A DNA stretch of 64,000 nt from Allobranchiibius huperziae (GCF_013410455.1 NZ_JACCFW010000001.1:1-64000), one strand, 5' to 3'; positions 52,407 to 61,799 are shown, numbered from the stretch's first letter. Numbers and translations are program-made. Notes: generated from the letters alone by a model not told the origin.

Positions 52407-53737
52407 GCGTCTCGCCGCAGGCACCGACCGACGACCACCGGCTCGCCGAGGCCTACCACCTGCGCTACCGCGGCGAGGGGACCCAGCTGCGCTCGGCGCT
52501 CTTCACGGCGTACGTCGTGGGGCTCTTCGGCATCGTCTACGGCGTGCTGGCCTCGCACTACGTCTTCCAGACCTGGCCCGTCGCCCGGCACCGGGTGCAG
52601 GACCATCCGCTGCTGTGCGCCCTGGCCGCCGTCCTGCTGGTCGCGGTGGTCGCGCTGCTCGCGGGACGTGCCGGCAGGCGCCGCGGTCCGGTGGTGCCGG
52701 AGCCCGGACACCTGGAGTTCGTGAGCGCGACCGACCTGCCGCGCGCCCTCACCCTGCGCGACGCCTGGCGCAGCACCTGCGTCGTGGTGGCGGCCGGCCT
52801 GCTCGGGCTGGGCATCGCCGTCCCCGGTGGTCTTGTGATGGCCGGAGGCTCCGCGTGGGAGCTCGTCTTCGGCGTCCTGCTGGCCCTGGTCGGTGCCCCC
52901 GCGCTGCTCTACGCCTGGCTGCGCGGCGAGGCCGCGGGCCACGCCGGCGGTCCGTCGGTGGCCGCCCTGCTCGACTCGCTGCCGATGAGCCTGCTGCGCA
53001 CCCAGTCTCTGATGAGCGACAGCGTCAGCTCGGCACTGGTCGCGGGGGACACCCGACGGGCCCGCGCCCAGGCGTTCAACCTGCGGCTGCGGCACACCCC
53101 CTTGCGGATCAAGCCGCTCGGGCGGTGGGGTACGACGATCGGCGCGGACGTCGCCGGCCTGCTGCGGCTCGGCTGGGTGTCACTGGGCTGGCTCATCGTG
53201 CAGATCGCCGCGGTGGCGCTCGCCTCGATCGCGCCGGTGGTGCACAGCCGCTCGCCCCTCGTACTCCCGGTGGTCCTCGTTCTCGCGCACCTCACCACGT
53301 CGGGTCTGACCCGAGGTCTGCAGCACCACGCCGGCACCGCCGGCGAGCCGTCCATCCTCGGCATCACGTGGCAGGCCGAGACCGTGCTCCACCTCGCGCC
53401 GGTCGCGGTCCTGCAGTTCGTGGTCGCGTTGGTGACGGCGGTGGTCACCGGAGTGGCCGCACCGCTCGCGCTGGCCCACGCGGCCGCGGTCATGGTCGCG
53501 CTGGTGGCCGGCCAGCTCCTCTACGTGCACAAGGGGCCACCGCCGCTGGCGCTGATGGGCACTGGCGGGGGCCGCGGCATCGGCTTGCTGTGGGTCGCGC
53601 ACCCGACGATCGCGGTCGCGGTGGTCGCCGTTGCCGGTGTCCTCGGTCCGTCGGAGGCGCTGCTCGCGGCACTCCTGCTCACCTCGCTCGCGTGGTCGCG
53701 GACCTCGTCGCAGTTCGCGCCGGCACACCCGCGCTGA
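52403..53737 (+). CDS. Multi-helix membrane protein, ABC permease candidate
   Basis: 444 residues with about ten hydrophobic segments (ALFTAYVVGLFGIVYGVL, LAAVLLVAVVALLAG, VVAAGLLGLGIAVPGGLVMAG, VQIAAVALASIAPVV and several near the end). A cytosolic region of about 100 residues (LRGEAAGHAGG to RIKPLGRWG) divides it. No named family recognised. Co-translation with the ATPase makes it the likely permease. GTG start overlaps the ATPase stop. Confidence 0.75.
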   Translation: MSVSPQAPTDDHRLAEAYHLRYRGEGTQLRSALFTAYVVGLFGIVYGVLASHYVFQTWPVARHRVQDHPLLCALAAVLLVAVVALLAGRAGRRRGPVVPEPGHLEFVSATDLPRALTLRDAWRSTCVVVAAGLLGLGIAVPGGLVMAGGSAWELVFGVLLALVGAPALLYAWLRGEAAGHAGGPSVAALLDSLPMSLLRTQSLMSDSVSSALVAGDTRRARAQAFNLRLRHTPLRIKPLGRWGTTIGADVAGLLRLGWVSLGWLIVQIAAVALASIAPVVHSRSPLVLPVVLVLAHLTTSGLTRGLQHHAGTAGEPSILGITWQAETVLHLAPVAVLQFVVALVTAVVTGVAAPLALAHAAAVMVALVAGQLLYVHKGPPPLALMGTGGGRGIGLLWVAHPTIAVAVVAVAGVLGPSEALLAALLLTSLAWSRTSSQFAPAHPR

Positions 53738-53810
53738 GCGGACCGTCCACGGACGGTGCGGATCCCAGCGTGTCGGTCCCGCGGAACGGGCTCGGGCTGG
53801 ATAGCGGATC

Positions 53811-53816
53811 TATAAG
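53811..53816 (+). promoter_or_regulatory. -10 element of marR, leaderless
   Basis: TATAAG ends 8 bases before the ATG at 53825, leaving no room for a ribosome site, so the transcript likely starts at the initiation codon. Confidence 0.5.
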
Positions 53817-53824
53817 CTGAGCCG

Positions 53825-54262
53825 ATGACGACTGTCGACGACACCGGCGCCCGGCTGCTGATGGCCGTCGCCCGCCTCAATCGCTGGGCGACGCGGCACG
53901 CGGACTTCGACACGCCGCCTGCTCAGGCACGGCTGCTGTCGCTGGTGGAGGAGATAGGTCCCGCGCGGATCGGCGACCTCGCCGCCGCCGACCACTGCAG
54001 CCAGCCGACCATGACCACCCAGGTGCAGCGCGTCGAGGCGGCCGGGTGGGTGCGGCGGCGTTCGGATCCGGGCGACGCGCGGGTGGCGCTGATCGATGTC
54101 ACCCCTGCCGGCCGGGCCGTCCTCAACAAGGTGCGGACCGCGCGCCGGGCCACCCTCGCTCCGGTCTTCGACACGCTGTCGGACTCCGAGCGCGAGTCGG
54201 TGGCGAGAGCCACCGCGCTCATCGAGCGCATCATCGCCAGGTCGGAGGAGAAAGCGGACTGA
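53825..54262 (+). CDS. MarR-family regulator
   Basis: 145 residues: helix-turn-helix ARIGDLAAADHCSQPTMTTQ and wing RRSDPGDARVALIDVTPAGR, flanked by dimerisation helices. It is followed in 54 bases by an MFS efflux pump, so it probably controls that pump and itself in response to a small aromatic or drug. Confidence 0.92.
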   Translation: MTTVDDTGARLLMAVARLNRWATRHADFDTPPAQARLLSLVEEIGPARIGDLAAADHCSQPTMTTQVQRVEAAGWVRRRSDPGDARVALIDVTPAGRAVLNKVRTARRATLAPVFDTLSDSERESVARATALIERIIARSEEKAD

Positions 54263-54303
54263 CCCGCCGGCGGGGTTGCCTGGCGTCTGTTCGCGAGCTA
54301 ACG

Positions 54304-54309
54304 TATAGG
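54304..54309 (+). promoter_or_regulatory. -10 element of the MFS gene, leaderless
   Basis: TATAGG ends 6 bases before ATG 54316. Transcription would start at or next to the ATG. A second promoter between marR and the pump allows separate control. Confidence 0.45.
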
Positions 54310-54315
54310 AAAACT

Positions 54316-55656
54316 ATGCACTTGACGAGGACGGCGATGCACGCGAAATCTCCCGAGACCGGCGACTCCGGCATGTTCCACCAGCCCAAGGCGGTCTACG
54401 CGGTCGCCTTCGCATGCGTCGTGTCGTTCATGGGCATCGGGCTGGTCGACCCGATCCTGCCGGCCATCTCCAGCCAGCTGCACGCCACTCCGAGCCAGAC
54501 GACGCTGCTCTTCACGAGCTACCTGGTCGTCACCGCCGTCGCGATGCTCGTCACCAATGCGGTCTCCAGCGCCATCGGGGCGAAGAAGACCCTCATCGCC
54601 GGCCTGTCGCTGATCGTGGTCTTCGCTGCGCTCGCGGGGTCCGCCGGATCCATCGGCGGGATCGTGGGCTTCCGGGCCGGGTGGGGACTCGGCAACGCGC
54701 TCTTCATCGCCACCTCCCTGGCCGTCATCGTCTCCTCCGCCACGGGTGGGTTCGCAGGCGCGATCATCCTCTACGAGACCGCGCTCGGCGTCGGTATCGC
54801 GGTGGGCCCGCTGCTCGGCGGTCTCCTCGGCACGGTGAGCTGGCGCGGTCCGTTCTTCGGCGTCTCGGTGCTGATGGCGATCGCGCTGGTGGCGACCGTG
54901 CTCTTCCTGCCAGCCACCCCCAAACCGGAACACCGCACCTCGATCATGGCGCCGCTGGCGGCCCTGCGGCACCGAGGTCTGCTGACGATGGGCCTGGCCG
55001 CACTCTTCTACAACTGGGCGTTCTTCACGATGCTCGGCTACGCGCCGTTCCCGATGCATCTGTCCGCGATCAAGCTCGGGCTGGTCTTCTTCGCCTGGGG
55101 CATCCTGGTGGCCCTCTTCGCTGTCTTCGGCGCCCCCAATCTGCAGCGGCGCTTCGGCACCGCGCCCACCCTCTACGTCGCCCTCGGACTCTTCGCGGTC
55201 GACCTCGCGATCATCGCGATCTGGCCCACCAACCGCACCGTCCTGATCGCGACCGTCGTCGCCGCAGGCATCTTCATCGGCATCAACAACACCCTCACCA
55301 CCCAGGCCGTGATGGTCATCTCGCCGGTCGAGCGCCCGGTCGCCTCCGCGGCGTACGGATTCGTCCGCTTCATCGGCGGCGGCCTGGCCCCGTTCGCCGC
55401 GGGCAAGCTCGTCGAGCACTACAACCTGCACCTCCCGTTCGCGCTCGCAGCCGTGTCCGCGGTGATCGCCGCGGTGCTGCTGTCCACCGCGCACCGCACC
55501 CTGGCGGCGGCCGATCGCGGCATGGACGAGGACGGGCACCGCCACGCTGGCGACGACGCGGGGGTCGCGGGTGAGGTCGGCGACGAGCTCGGCGGCGCCG
55601 CGGCCGCGGTGGACGATTTCGAGCGGGAGCACGACCAGAGCACGATCCGCGGCTGA
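54316..55656 (+). CDS. MFS multidrug efflux transporter
   Basis: 446 residues, twelve helices of the DHA1-like branch: VSFMGIGLVDPILPAIS in helix 1, SSAIGAKKTLIAGLSL as the A motif, ETALGVGIAVGPLLGGLLG as the motif C. C-terminal tail is acidic and cytosolic (DEDGHRHAGDDAG). MarR-type repressor directly upstream. An ATG at 54337 is an alternative start. Confidence 0.9.
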   Translation: MHLTRTAMHAKSPETGDSGMFHQPKAVYAVAFACVVSFMGIGLVDPILPAISSQLHATPSQTTLLFTSYLVVTAVAMLVTNAVSSAIGAKKTLIAGLSLIVVFAALAGSAGSIGGIVGFRAGWGLGNALFIATSLAVIVSSATGGFAGAIILYETALGVGIAVGPLLGGLLGTVSWRGPFFGVSVLMAIALVATVLFLPATPKPEHRTSIMAPLAALRHRGLLTMGLAALFYNWAFFTMLGYAPFPMHLSAIKLGLVFFAWGILVALFAVFGAPNLQRRFGTAPTLYVALGLFAVDLAIIAIWPTNRTVLIATVVAAGIFIGINNTLTTQAVMVISPVERPVASAAYGFVRFIGGGLAPFAAGKLVEHYNLHLPFALAAVSAVIAAVLLSTAHRTLAAADRGMDEDGHRHAGDDAGVAGEVGDELGGAAAAVDDFEREHDQSTIRG

Positions 55657-55671
55657 ACCGCGTTCGCACCG

Positions 55672-55709
55672 GGAGTACCGGCGCGCTCGATGCAGCGCGC
55701 CGGTACTCC
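55672..55709 (+). terminator. Stem-loop after MFS gene
   Basis: 16-base perfect arms (GGAGTACCGGCGCGCT and its complement) around a 6-base loop, 15 bases after the MFS stop. Confidence 0.75.
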
Positions 55710-55797
55710 TGATCAGCGCGAATCCCCCTCCCGAACGGCCTCGCCGGCGCGTATCGTCGAACGGTTCCTTGGCCGTCGAGCACCGTCGGAGGACACC

Positions 55798-56499
55798 ATG
55801 GCCGATCAGGACACCGCCCAGACCGTCGACCGGACCCGTGCGCCGGAGGCAGCGCCCCCGGTCGTGGGGCGCGCCGAGTTCGACACCGCGCTCGCCGAGC
55901 AGGTCGCCCTGGAGAAAGAGGTCACCCGGCACGACGACCGGGTGTCCGCAGCGCGCCGGCGGCTGCCGATGGTGCAGGTCGAGGACTACGTGTTCGCCGG
56001 GCGCTGCGGCCCGGTGCGCCTGGTGGAATTGTTCGGCGACCGCTATCTGCTCCTGGTGCAGAACGTGATGTTCGACCCCGGGTGGGAGCAGGGCTGTCCC
56101 AGTTGCACGTGGGCCGTCGACAACCTGCCCGCGAACATGGGCCGGCTGGCCGACGAGGGCATCTCCTTCGCGATGGTGTCGCAGGCGCCGATCGAGAAGC
56201 TCCAGGCGTGGGCGAAGGAGCGCGGCTGGGATCACCGGTGGGTCTCGTCGTACAAGACGAGCTACCACTACGACTGGGGCTGGACCCGGACCGACGACTC
56301 CGGCAGGGAAGGTCAGTTGCCCGGATACTCCTACTACCTGCTGCGCCACGGTGTCCCGTACCTCACCTACATGACCACCGCCCGCGGCACCGAGGCGATC
56401 CTGCCGGTCGCGCACATCATGGACCGCACGTGCTACGGCCGTCAGCAGGACTGGGAGGACAGCCCCACCGGCTGGCCGCAGGAGCCGACGTACGGCTGA
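55798..56499 (+). CDS. DUF899 thioredoxin-like protein
   Basis: 233 residues with the DUF899 core: RRRLPMVQVEDYVF, VRLVELFGDRYLLLVQNVMF, GCPSCTWAVDNLP carrying the CxxC, GISFAMVSQAPIEKLQAW, and SYYLLRHGVPYLTYMTTA. Family is thioredoxin-fold, probably redox, with no known substrate. ATG 55798 follows GGAGGACACC. Confidence 0.9.
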   Translation: MADQDTAQTVDRTRAPEAAPPVVGRAEFDTALAEQVALEKEVTRHDDRVSAARRRLPMVQVEDYVFAGRCGPVRLVELFGDRYLLLVQNVMFDPGWEQGCPSCTWAVDNLPANMGRLADEGISFAMVSQAPIEKLQAWAKERGWDHRWVSSYKTSYHYDWGWTRTDDSGREGQLPGYSYYLLRHGVPYLTYMTTARGTEAILPVAHIMDRTCYGRQQDWEDSPTGWPQEPTYG

Positions 56500-56607
56500 G
56501 GCTCGGGGCTCGGTGCTTGTTCTCCCTCGCCCGTCGGACCTGATCGTTACTGTCGTGCTCGAGGCGTGCCCGCCGGTCCGCCGTCATCGCCGGTCGGAGG
56601 AGTCGAC

Positions 56608-57468
56608 GTGCCCGAGTTACCCGAGGTGCAAGGTCTGACCGACTTCCTGCGCGCCCGTGTGGTCGACCTCGCGATGACCGGTGTCGAGGTCGGGTCGTTC
56701 AGCGTGATGAAGACCTTCGACCCGCCGCCGCAGGCGTTGCAGGGTCTGCTCGTGACCGGGGTGGAGCGGCACGGCAAGTTCATCGACATCGACGCCGACG
56801 GGATCCACCTGATCTTTCACCTGGCGAGAGCCGGCTGGCTGCGCTGGTCCGAGCAGTCGCCGGCCACGATGCTGCGGCCGGGCAAGTCCCCGATCGCGCT
56901 GCGGGTGCGGTTCTCCGACGGCGCGGGGTTCGACCTCACGGAGGCCGGCACCCAGAAGCGGCTCGCCGCGTACGTCGTGCGCTCGCCGCAGGACGTGCCC
57001 GGCATCGCCTCGCTCGGCCCGGACCCGTTGCACGAGTCCTTCACCCGTGACGTGTTCGCCGGGATCCTGGAGGGTCGCCGCACCCAGATCAAGGGCCTGC
57101 TGCGCGACCAGTCCGTCATCGCCGGGGTCGGCAACGCCTACTCCGACGAGGTGCTGCACGCGGCCAAGCTCTCGCCGTACGCCGTCGCCGGTTCGCTGTC
57201 GGACGAGCAGGTCTCAGTGCTCTACGACGCGCTGGAGCAGATCCTGCGCGGTGCGGTGGCGACGGCGTCCGGCAAGCCGGCGAAGGACCTGAAGGATGCC
57301 AAACGCGCGGGCATGCGGGTGCACGGACGCACCGGCGAGGCCTGCCCGGTCTGCGGAGACGTCGTCCGCGAGGTGTCGTTCGCGGATCGGTCGATGCAGT
57401 ACTGCGCCACGTGCCAGACCGGGGGAAAGGTGCTGGCTGATCGCCGGATGTCGCGACTGCTCAAGTAA
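56608..57468 (+). CDS. Fpg/Nei-family DNA glycosylase
   Basis: 286 residues. Pro2 and Glu3 in MPELPEVQGL are the catalytic pair for beta-elimination. The conserved helix-two-turn-helix VIAGVGNAYSDEVLHAAKL and the zinc finger CPVCGDVVRE...CATC are present. Cuts oxidised bases from DNA. The usual zinc finger end (binding Arg) reads QTGGKVLADRRMSR. GTG start 56608 follows GGAGGAG. Whether it is MutM or a Nei-like enzyme cannot be settled. Confidence 0.88.
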   Translation: MPELPEVQGLTDFLRARVVDLAMTGVEVGSFSVMKTFDPPPQALQGLLVTGVERHGKFIDIDADGIHLIFHLARAGWLRWSEQSPATMLRPGKSPIALRVRFSDGAGFDLTEAGTQKRLAAYVVRSPQDVPGIASLGPDPLHESFTRDVFAGILEGRRTQIKGLLRDQSVIAGVGNAYSDEVLHAAKLSPYAVAGSLSDEQVSVLYDALEQILRGAVATASGKPAKDLKDAKRAGMRVHGRTGEACPVCGDVVREVSFADRSMQYCATCQTGGKVLADRRMSRLLK

Positions 57469-57536
57469 TCGGCTCGGCCGGGCACGCGGGCAGCCGTGCG
57501 CCACTAATGTCATGGTCCCGATCCGATGGAGGACTC

Positions 57537-57731
57537 ATGAATCCGAACGTGCGCAGTGGACTCATTGCCGGCGTCATAGCCGGCGTGATCTATGCGGTCA
57601 TCGCCATCGCGACCGGCACGGGCGTCGGGGCGGCCATCGGCGTCGGGCTCATCTTCTTCGTGGTGGTGGCCGTCATCACCTTCGTGGTCGCCACCGTGAT
57701 CGGCAAGACGGTGGCCAAGAACCGCACCTGA
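57537..57731 (+). CDS. Small membrane protein
   Basis: 64 residues with two hydrophobic segments (SGLIAGVIAGVIYAVIAIA and VGLIFFVVVAVITFVVATV), ending in KTVAKNRT. ATG 57537 after GGAGGACT is well placed. Function unknown. Confidence 0.7.
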   Translation: MNPNVRSGLIAGVIAGVIYAVIAIATGTGVGAAIGVGLIFFVVVAVITFVVATVIGKTVAKNRT

Positions 57732-57759
57732 CCCGCACGCCGGCCGGGCATGATCCGGC

Positions 57760-58080
57760 TCAGATGACGCGCGGTTCCCCGGAGTCGGCGGTCAGCGGCT
57801 TGCCGGCCGACGCCCAGGCGCGCATGCCGCCGTCGACGTTGGCGACGTCGAATCCCTGCTGGCTCAGCCACGCGACCGCCTGTGAGGAGCGGCCGCCAGA
57901 TCGGCAGATGACCGGAAGCGTGGTGTCGTCCGGAGGCAGGTCGTCCAGATGGGTGGGCAGGTCGCCGAGCGGGATGTGCACCGCGCCCGGCGCATGACCC
58001 GCGTCCCACTCGTCCTGCTCGCGGACATCGAGGACGACCGCGTCGTCGGGCAGCTGCTGCGGGGTGGTCGATTCACTCAT
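57760..58080 (-). CDS. Rhodanese-domain protein
   Basis: 106-residue single rhodanese domain: VVLDVREQDEWDAGHAPGAV, active-site loop VICRSGGRSSQA with the Cys, and GMRAWASAGKPL. Likely persulfide transfer. ATG 58080 chosen over a longer form. Confidence 0.92.
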   Translation of the reverse strand: MSESTTPQQLPDDAVVLDVREQDEWDAGHAPGAVHIPLGDLPTHLDDLPPDDTTLPVICRSGGRSSQAVAWLSQQGFDVANVDGGMRAWASAGKPLTADSGEPRVI

Positions 58081-58142
58081 CCTGCGATTGTCCCGTATCC
58101 CGGCAGCGGTGCACCCGGCACAGGGCGTCATACCCTGCGCTG

Positions 58143-58988
58143 GTGAAGGTCATGTCCATCCAGTCCTCCGTCGCCTACGGCTATGCCGGCAACAGCTCTG
58201 CCGTCTTCACGCTGCAGCGCCTCGGGCACGAGGTCTGGCCGGTGCATACCGTGCACTTCTCCAACCACACCGGGTACGGCGAGTGGCGCGGCATCGTCCT
58301 CGAGCCGCAGACGGTCGGCGACGTCATCACCGGCATAGAGGAACGCGGCGTGCTGCCCGAGTGCGACGCCGTGCTGTCGGGCTACCAGGGCGCGCCGCCC
58401 GTGGGCGAGATCGTCCTGGACGCGGTGGCCAGGGTGAAGTCGGCCAACCCGGCGGCCGTGTACTGCGCCGATCCGGTGATGGGTGACGTGGGCCGTGGGT
58501 TCTACGTGCAGGCGGGGATCCCGGAGTTCATGCGCGACCGGATCGTGCCGACCGCGGACATCGTCACCCCGAACCAGTTCGAGCTGGAGTACCTCACCGG
58601 CAGCTCGATCCGCTCGGTGGCCGATCTGCTCGCGGCTGTCGAGGCGCTACGACGGCAGGGTCCCGACACGGTCCTGGTCACCTCGGTGCAGACCGACCAG
58701 ACGCCGGCCGACTCGGTGCAGATGGTGGCGGTGAGCCGTGAGGGGGCGTTCCAGGTGACCACACCGCTGATGCCTCTGCACGTGAGCGGGTGCGGTGACG
58801 CGACCGCCGCGATCTTCCTGGCGCGGGTGATGACCGAGGGGGTGGCGCACGCGCTGGCCACCACGGCCGACTCGGTCTTCGCGATCATCGAGGCGACGCA
58901 CGCGGCGGGCACTCGCGAGCTCCAGTTGATCAGCGCCCAGGACGAGATCGCACACCCCCGTGGACGATTCGAGGCTCGGCCGGTCTGA
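58143..58988 (+). CDS. pdxY: Pyridoxal kinase
   Basis: 281 residues, PdxY-type: MSIQSSVAYGYAGNSSAVF, HTVHFSNHTGYGEWRG, YCADPVMGD, and the anion-hole/catalytic Asp in HVSGCGDATAAIF, where most members have G(T/A)GD. Phosphorylates pyridoxal in B6 salvage. GTG start 58143 gives the expected N-terminus; ATG 58152 is alternative. Confidence 0.92.
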   Translation: MKVMSIQSSVAYGYAGNSSAVFTLQRLGHEVWPVHTVHFSNHTGYGEWRGIVLEPQTVGDVITGIEERGVLPECDAVLSGYQGAPPVGEIVLDAVARVKSANPAAVYCADPVMGDVGRGFYVQAGIPEFMRDRIVPTADIVTPNQFELEYLTGSSIRSVADLLAAVEALRRQGPDTVLVTSVQTDQTPADSVQMVAVSREGAFQVTTPLMPLHVSGCGDATAAIFLARVMTEGVAHALATTADSVFAIIEATHAAGTRELQLISAQDEIAHPRGRFEARPV

Positions 58989-59130
58989 GATTCCCCGGCC
59001 CGGGTTCCAGAAAACCAACCGGAATACCCTGCGCACCGTCTAATGTGTGTGGTACGGGACCTCCCCGTCACACGGGTACGAGGCGCGGGTCGCACTCGAG
59101 CCCGACATCCTTCATGTCACAGGGGACATC

Positions 59131-59838
59131 ATGACTGCTATCGATCGACGGACTCTGCTTGCCACGACCATCGGTTCCTCCGCATTCGCGATCGTCGGCG
59201 GGGCGATGCTCGCGGCCCCCGCGGACGCGGCGACCACGACCCGGCCGGTGCTCAAGATGGGGTCCACCGGCAGCTGGGTGCTGTCGGCGCAGCACGCCAT
59301 GTGGAACGCCGGCTACTGGTGCGGCCCCATGGACGGCCAGTTCGGGTTCGTGGTGCAGCAGGCGGTGTGGGCCGTGCAGAAGGCCAACGCCATCCCCACC
59401 ACCGGCGAGATCGACGCCCCCACGTGGACCGCGATCGACAGCCAGCACCGTGCGTGGCCGCGCTACGCCGGCAACCACATCGAGATCGACAAGACCCGCC
59501 AGTTGCTGATGGTGGCACGCGGCGGACGCAGCGCGATCACGTTGAACACCTCCACCGGCTCCGGCCGCACGTTCGAGTACGAGGGGCACCCGGCGATCGC
59601 GCGCACCCCGTCCGGGAACTTCAAGATCTACCGCAAGACGACGACGGGCTGGGTCTACGGCCCGCTCGGCGGGTTGTACAAGCCCTACTACTTCGTCGGC
59701 GGCATCGCCGTGCACGGTTCGCCGAGCATCCCGCCCTACCCCGACTCGCACGGGTGCTGCCGGGTGTCGACGGCCGCGCAGGACTACCTCATCTCCGGCG
59801 GCGGTCTGCAGATGAGCGAGTTGGTCTACGTCTACTGA
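59131..59838 (+). CDS. Exported L,D-transpeptidase with peptidoglycan-binding domain
   Basis: 235 residues: Tat-type leader (IDRRTLLATTIGSS, ending APADAA), PG_binding_1 domain (LKMGSTGSWVLSAQHAMW to IDAPTW), and YkuD catalytic domain with VHGSPSIPP and DSHGCCRVS (His, Cys, Arg). Acts on cell-wall peptides in the cell envelope, making 3-3 cross-links or attaching proteins. ATG 59131 follows AGGGG. Confidence 0.9.
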   Translation: MTAIDRRTLLATTIGSSAFAIVGGAMLAAPADAATTTRPVLKMGSTGSWVLSAQHAMWNAGYWCGPMDGQFGFVVQQAVWAVQKANAIPTTGEIDAPTWTAIDSQHRAWPRYAGNHIEIDKTRQLLMVARGGRSAITLNTSTGSGRTFEYEGHPAIARTPSGNFKIYRKTTTGWVYGPLGGLYKPYYFVGGIAVHGSPSIPPYPDSHGCCRVSTAAQDYLISGGGLQMSELVYVY

Positions 59839-60917
59839 CGCAGGGGAAGCCCGTCGAGGCGACGGGTCATCGCCACGTCGTCGCGGTCGCCGAAACTGAA
59901 GCGCAGCCCACCGGGCACCCGGCCGGTCTCGACGTAGCCGCAGCGCTGGTAGAAGGCACCCAGACCGGTGCCTCCGCGGTAGTCGATCTGCACCAGTTCG
60001 CATCCCTGCGACCGGGCGTGCGCGTGCAGCGCTCCCATCAGCAGGCATCCCAGATTCGCTCCACGCTGCTCCGGATCGGTCATCACCCGCATGAGCGAGC
60101 ACCGGTGCCGCACCGCGACATGCGTCGGCTGCACCACGAATCCGAACCCCAGCAGCTGTCCGGTCGGGGACGGATCGTCTCGTCCCAGGGACGTCGGGGC
60201 GTGCAGTCGCACAAGGGTGGTGCCCGCGTCCGCGAGGTGCCGCTCGAGAGCGTCGGCCACTGCTTCGCGCGGTGCGTGGGCTTCGAACCCGACCGCCCCA
60301 CCGCTGTCGTTGACCCGGCACCACAGGTCGAGCAGCTCGTCGTACGCCGGGTCGCCGGCGGTGACCGGCCCCACCCGAGCGAGGGGCGAACGCAGCAGCC
60401 TCGGCGCGGGCTGGTCCTTCGGGTCCTGCGGTGCTCGCCGCGCGCCGACGTCCAGGAGTCCGGCGGCCCGCGCGACCTTCACCGACGGCGCATTCGTCGG
60501 TGCGATGCGGGCCAGCACCGGGCGGTCCGGCCACCACTCGGCGGCGTACGCCGTGCCGGCCGCGGCGATCTCGCGGGCCAGACCCTGCCCGCGCGCTGAG
60601 GGATCCAGTCGGTAGTAGAGGTTGAGGTGGTCGCGCCCCTCGAACGTCAGCGGATCGACCCCGCCGATGCCGACGGGGACGCCGTCCCGCTCCGCGATCC
60701 AGTAGCCGACGCCGACGCTGCTCCACCGATCCGCCCATGACCGGAGCCGACCGGCCGCGGTCGCGGCATCAGGGTAGGGCTGTTCGTACATCAGCTCGTA
60801 TCCGCGAGGATCGGTGTGCCAGGCCAGGACCCGCTGATCGCACGCGTCGTCCTCCGTCATCGGTCGCAGCATGAGGCGCGCGGTGGTGACGGTGCTGGGC
60901 GCGGGACCGATCGGCAT
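59832..60917 (-). CDS. Double GNAT acetyltransferase
   Basis: 361 residues. The first half is RimJ-like (RLMLRPMTEDD, RLDPSARGQGLAREIA with the acetyl-CoA loop). The second half is a normal GNAT (VMTDPEQRGANLGCLLMGAL, FYQRCGYVETGR). Both acetyl-CoA loops look intact. Substrates unknown. ATG 60917 used. Its stop lies 7 bases inside the end of the L,D-transpeptidase gene, so the two convergent genes overlap slightly. Confidence 0.85.
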   Translation of the reverse strand: MPIGPAPSTVTTARLMLRPMTEDDACDQRVLAWHTDPRGYELMYEQPYPDAATAAGRLRSWADRWSSVGVGYWIAERDGVPVGIGGVDPLTFEGRDHLNLYYRLDPSARGQGLAREIAAAGTAYAAEWWPDRPVLARIAPTNAPSVKVARAAGLLDVGARRAPQDPKDQPAPRLLRSPLARVGPVTAGDPAYDELLDLWCRVNDSGGAVGFEAHAPREAVADALERHLADAGTTLVRLHAPTSLGRDDPSPTGQLLGFGFVVQPTHVAVRHRCSLMRVMTDPEQRGANLGCLLMGALHAHARSQGCELVQIDYRGGTGLGAFYQRCGYVETGRVPGGLRFSFGDRDDVAMTRRLDGLPLRQ

Positions 60918-61055
60918 ACGGGCACCGTAACCACGGGGTGCGACATCGTCGCGGCGACCGCCGACGGGTGTCGGCGACATGGGTGACAATCGTCAGGCAC
61001 AGTTCACGACGGCCGGCACCACCGATGGACGGCTGCCACGGGAAGGCTCCCTCTC

Positions 61056-61796
61056 ATGACCACGACGACCACTCAGATCGCCGCGCGCGCCGTCGACCTG
61101 GTGAAGACGTACGGCAGCGGCAGCACCACGGTGCAGGCGCTGAACGCCGTCAACGTCGAGCTCGTGCGGGGCGAGTTCACCGCGATCATGGGGCCATCCG
61201 GCTCGGGCAAGTCGACGCTCATGCACTGCCTGGCCGGTCTCGACTCGGTCTCGTCCGGTTCGGTGAGCATCGGCGACGCGGAGCTGTCGGGGCTGTCGGA
61301 CAACAAGATGACCGCACTGCGGCGCGACCGGATCGGTTTCGTCTTCCAGTCCTTCAACCTCGTGCCGACGCTGACCGCCCTGGAGAACATCACGCTGCCG
61401 ATGGACCTTGCCGGTCGGAAACCGGACAAGGAGTGGCTCGACAACGTCATCGACACCCTCGGCATCCGCGACCGTCTCGGGCACCGCCCGAGTGAGTTGT
61501 CCGGTGGTCAGCAGCAGCGGGTGGCGTGCGCGCGAGCGCTCGCCTCCCAGCCCGACATCGTCTTCGGCGACGAGCCGACCGGCAACCTGGACTCCCGCTC
61601 CTCCGCGGAGGTGCTCGGGATCCTGCGCAGCTCCGTCGACCGGCTCGGGCAGACGGTCGTAGTCGTCACCCACGACCCGCGCGCCGCGGCGTACGCCGAT
61701 CGCGTGCTCTTCCTCGCCGACGGCGACATCGTCAACGAGATGCGCGACCCCACCGAGGCGCGGGTGCTGGACCTGATGAAGACGATGGAGGACTGA
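61056..61796 (+). CDS. MacB-type ABC transporter ATPase
   Basis: 246 residues: Walker A GPSGSGKSTLMHCLAG, FVFQSFNLVPTLTALENI Q-loop, ELSGGQQQRVACARAL signature, DEPTGNLDS Walker B. LolD/MacB/FtsE-like. Followed 4 bases later by an FtsX-family permease, so it powers export or mechanotransmission. Confidence 0.95.
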   Translation: MTTTTTQIAARAVDLVKTYGSGSTTVQALNAVNVELVRGEFTAIMGPSGSGKSTLMHCLAGLDSVSSGSVSIGDAELSGLSDNKMTALRRDRIGFVFQSFNLVPTLTALENITLPMDLAGRKPDKEWLDNVIDTLGIRDRLGHRPSELSGGQQQRVACARALASQPDIVFGDEPTGNLDSRSSAEVLGILRSSVDRLGQTVVVVTHDPRAAAYADRVLFLADGDIVNEMRDPTEARVLDLMKTMED

Positions 61797-61799
61797 CCC

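Noticed and set aside
54298-56415. 705-codon minus-strand frame
   Set aside because: Antisense to the MFS and DUF899 genes; His/Arg/Asp-rich low-complexity translation without any domain.
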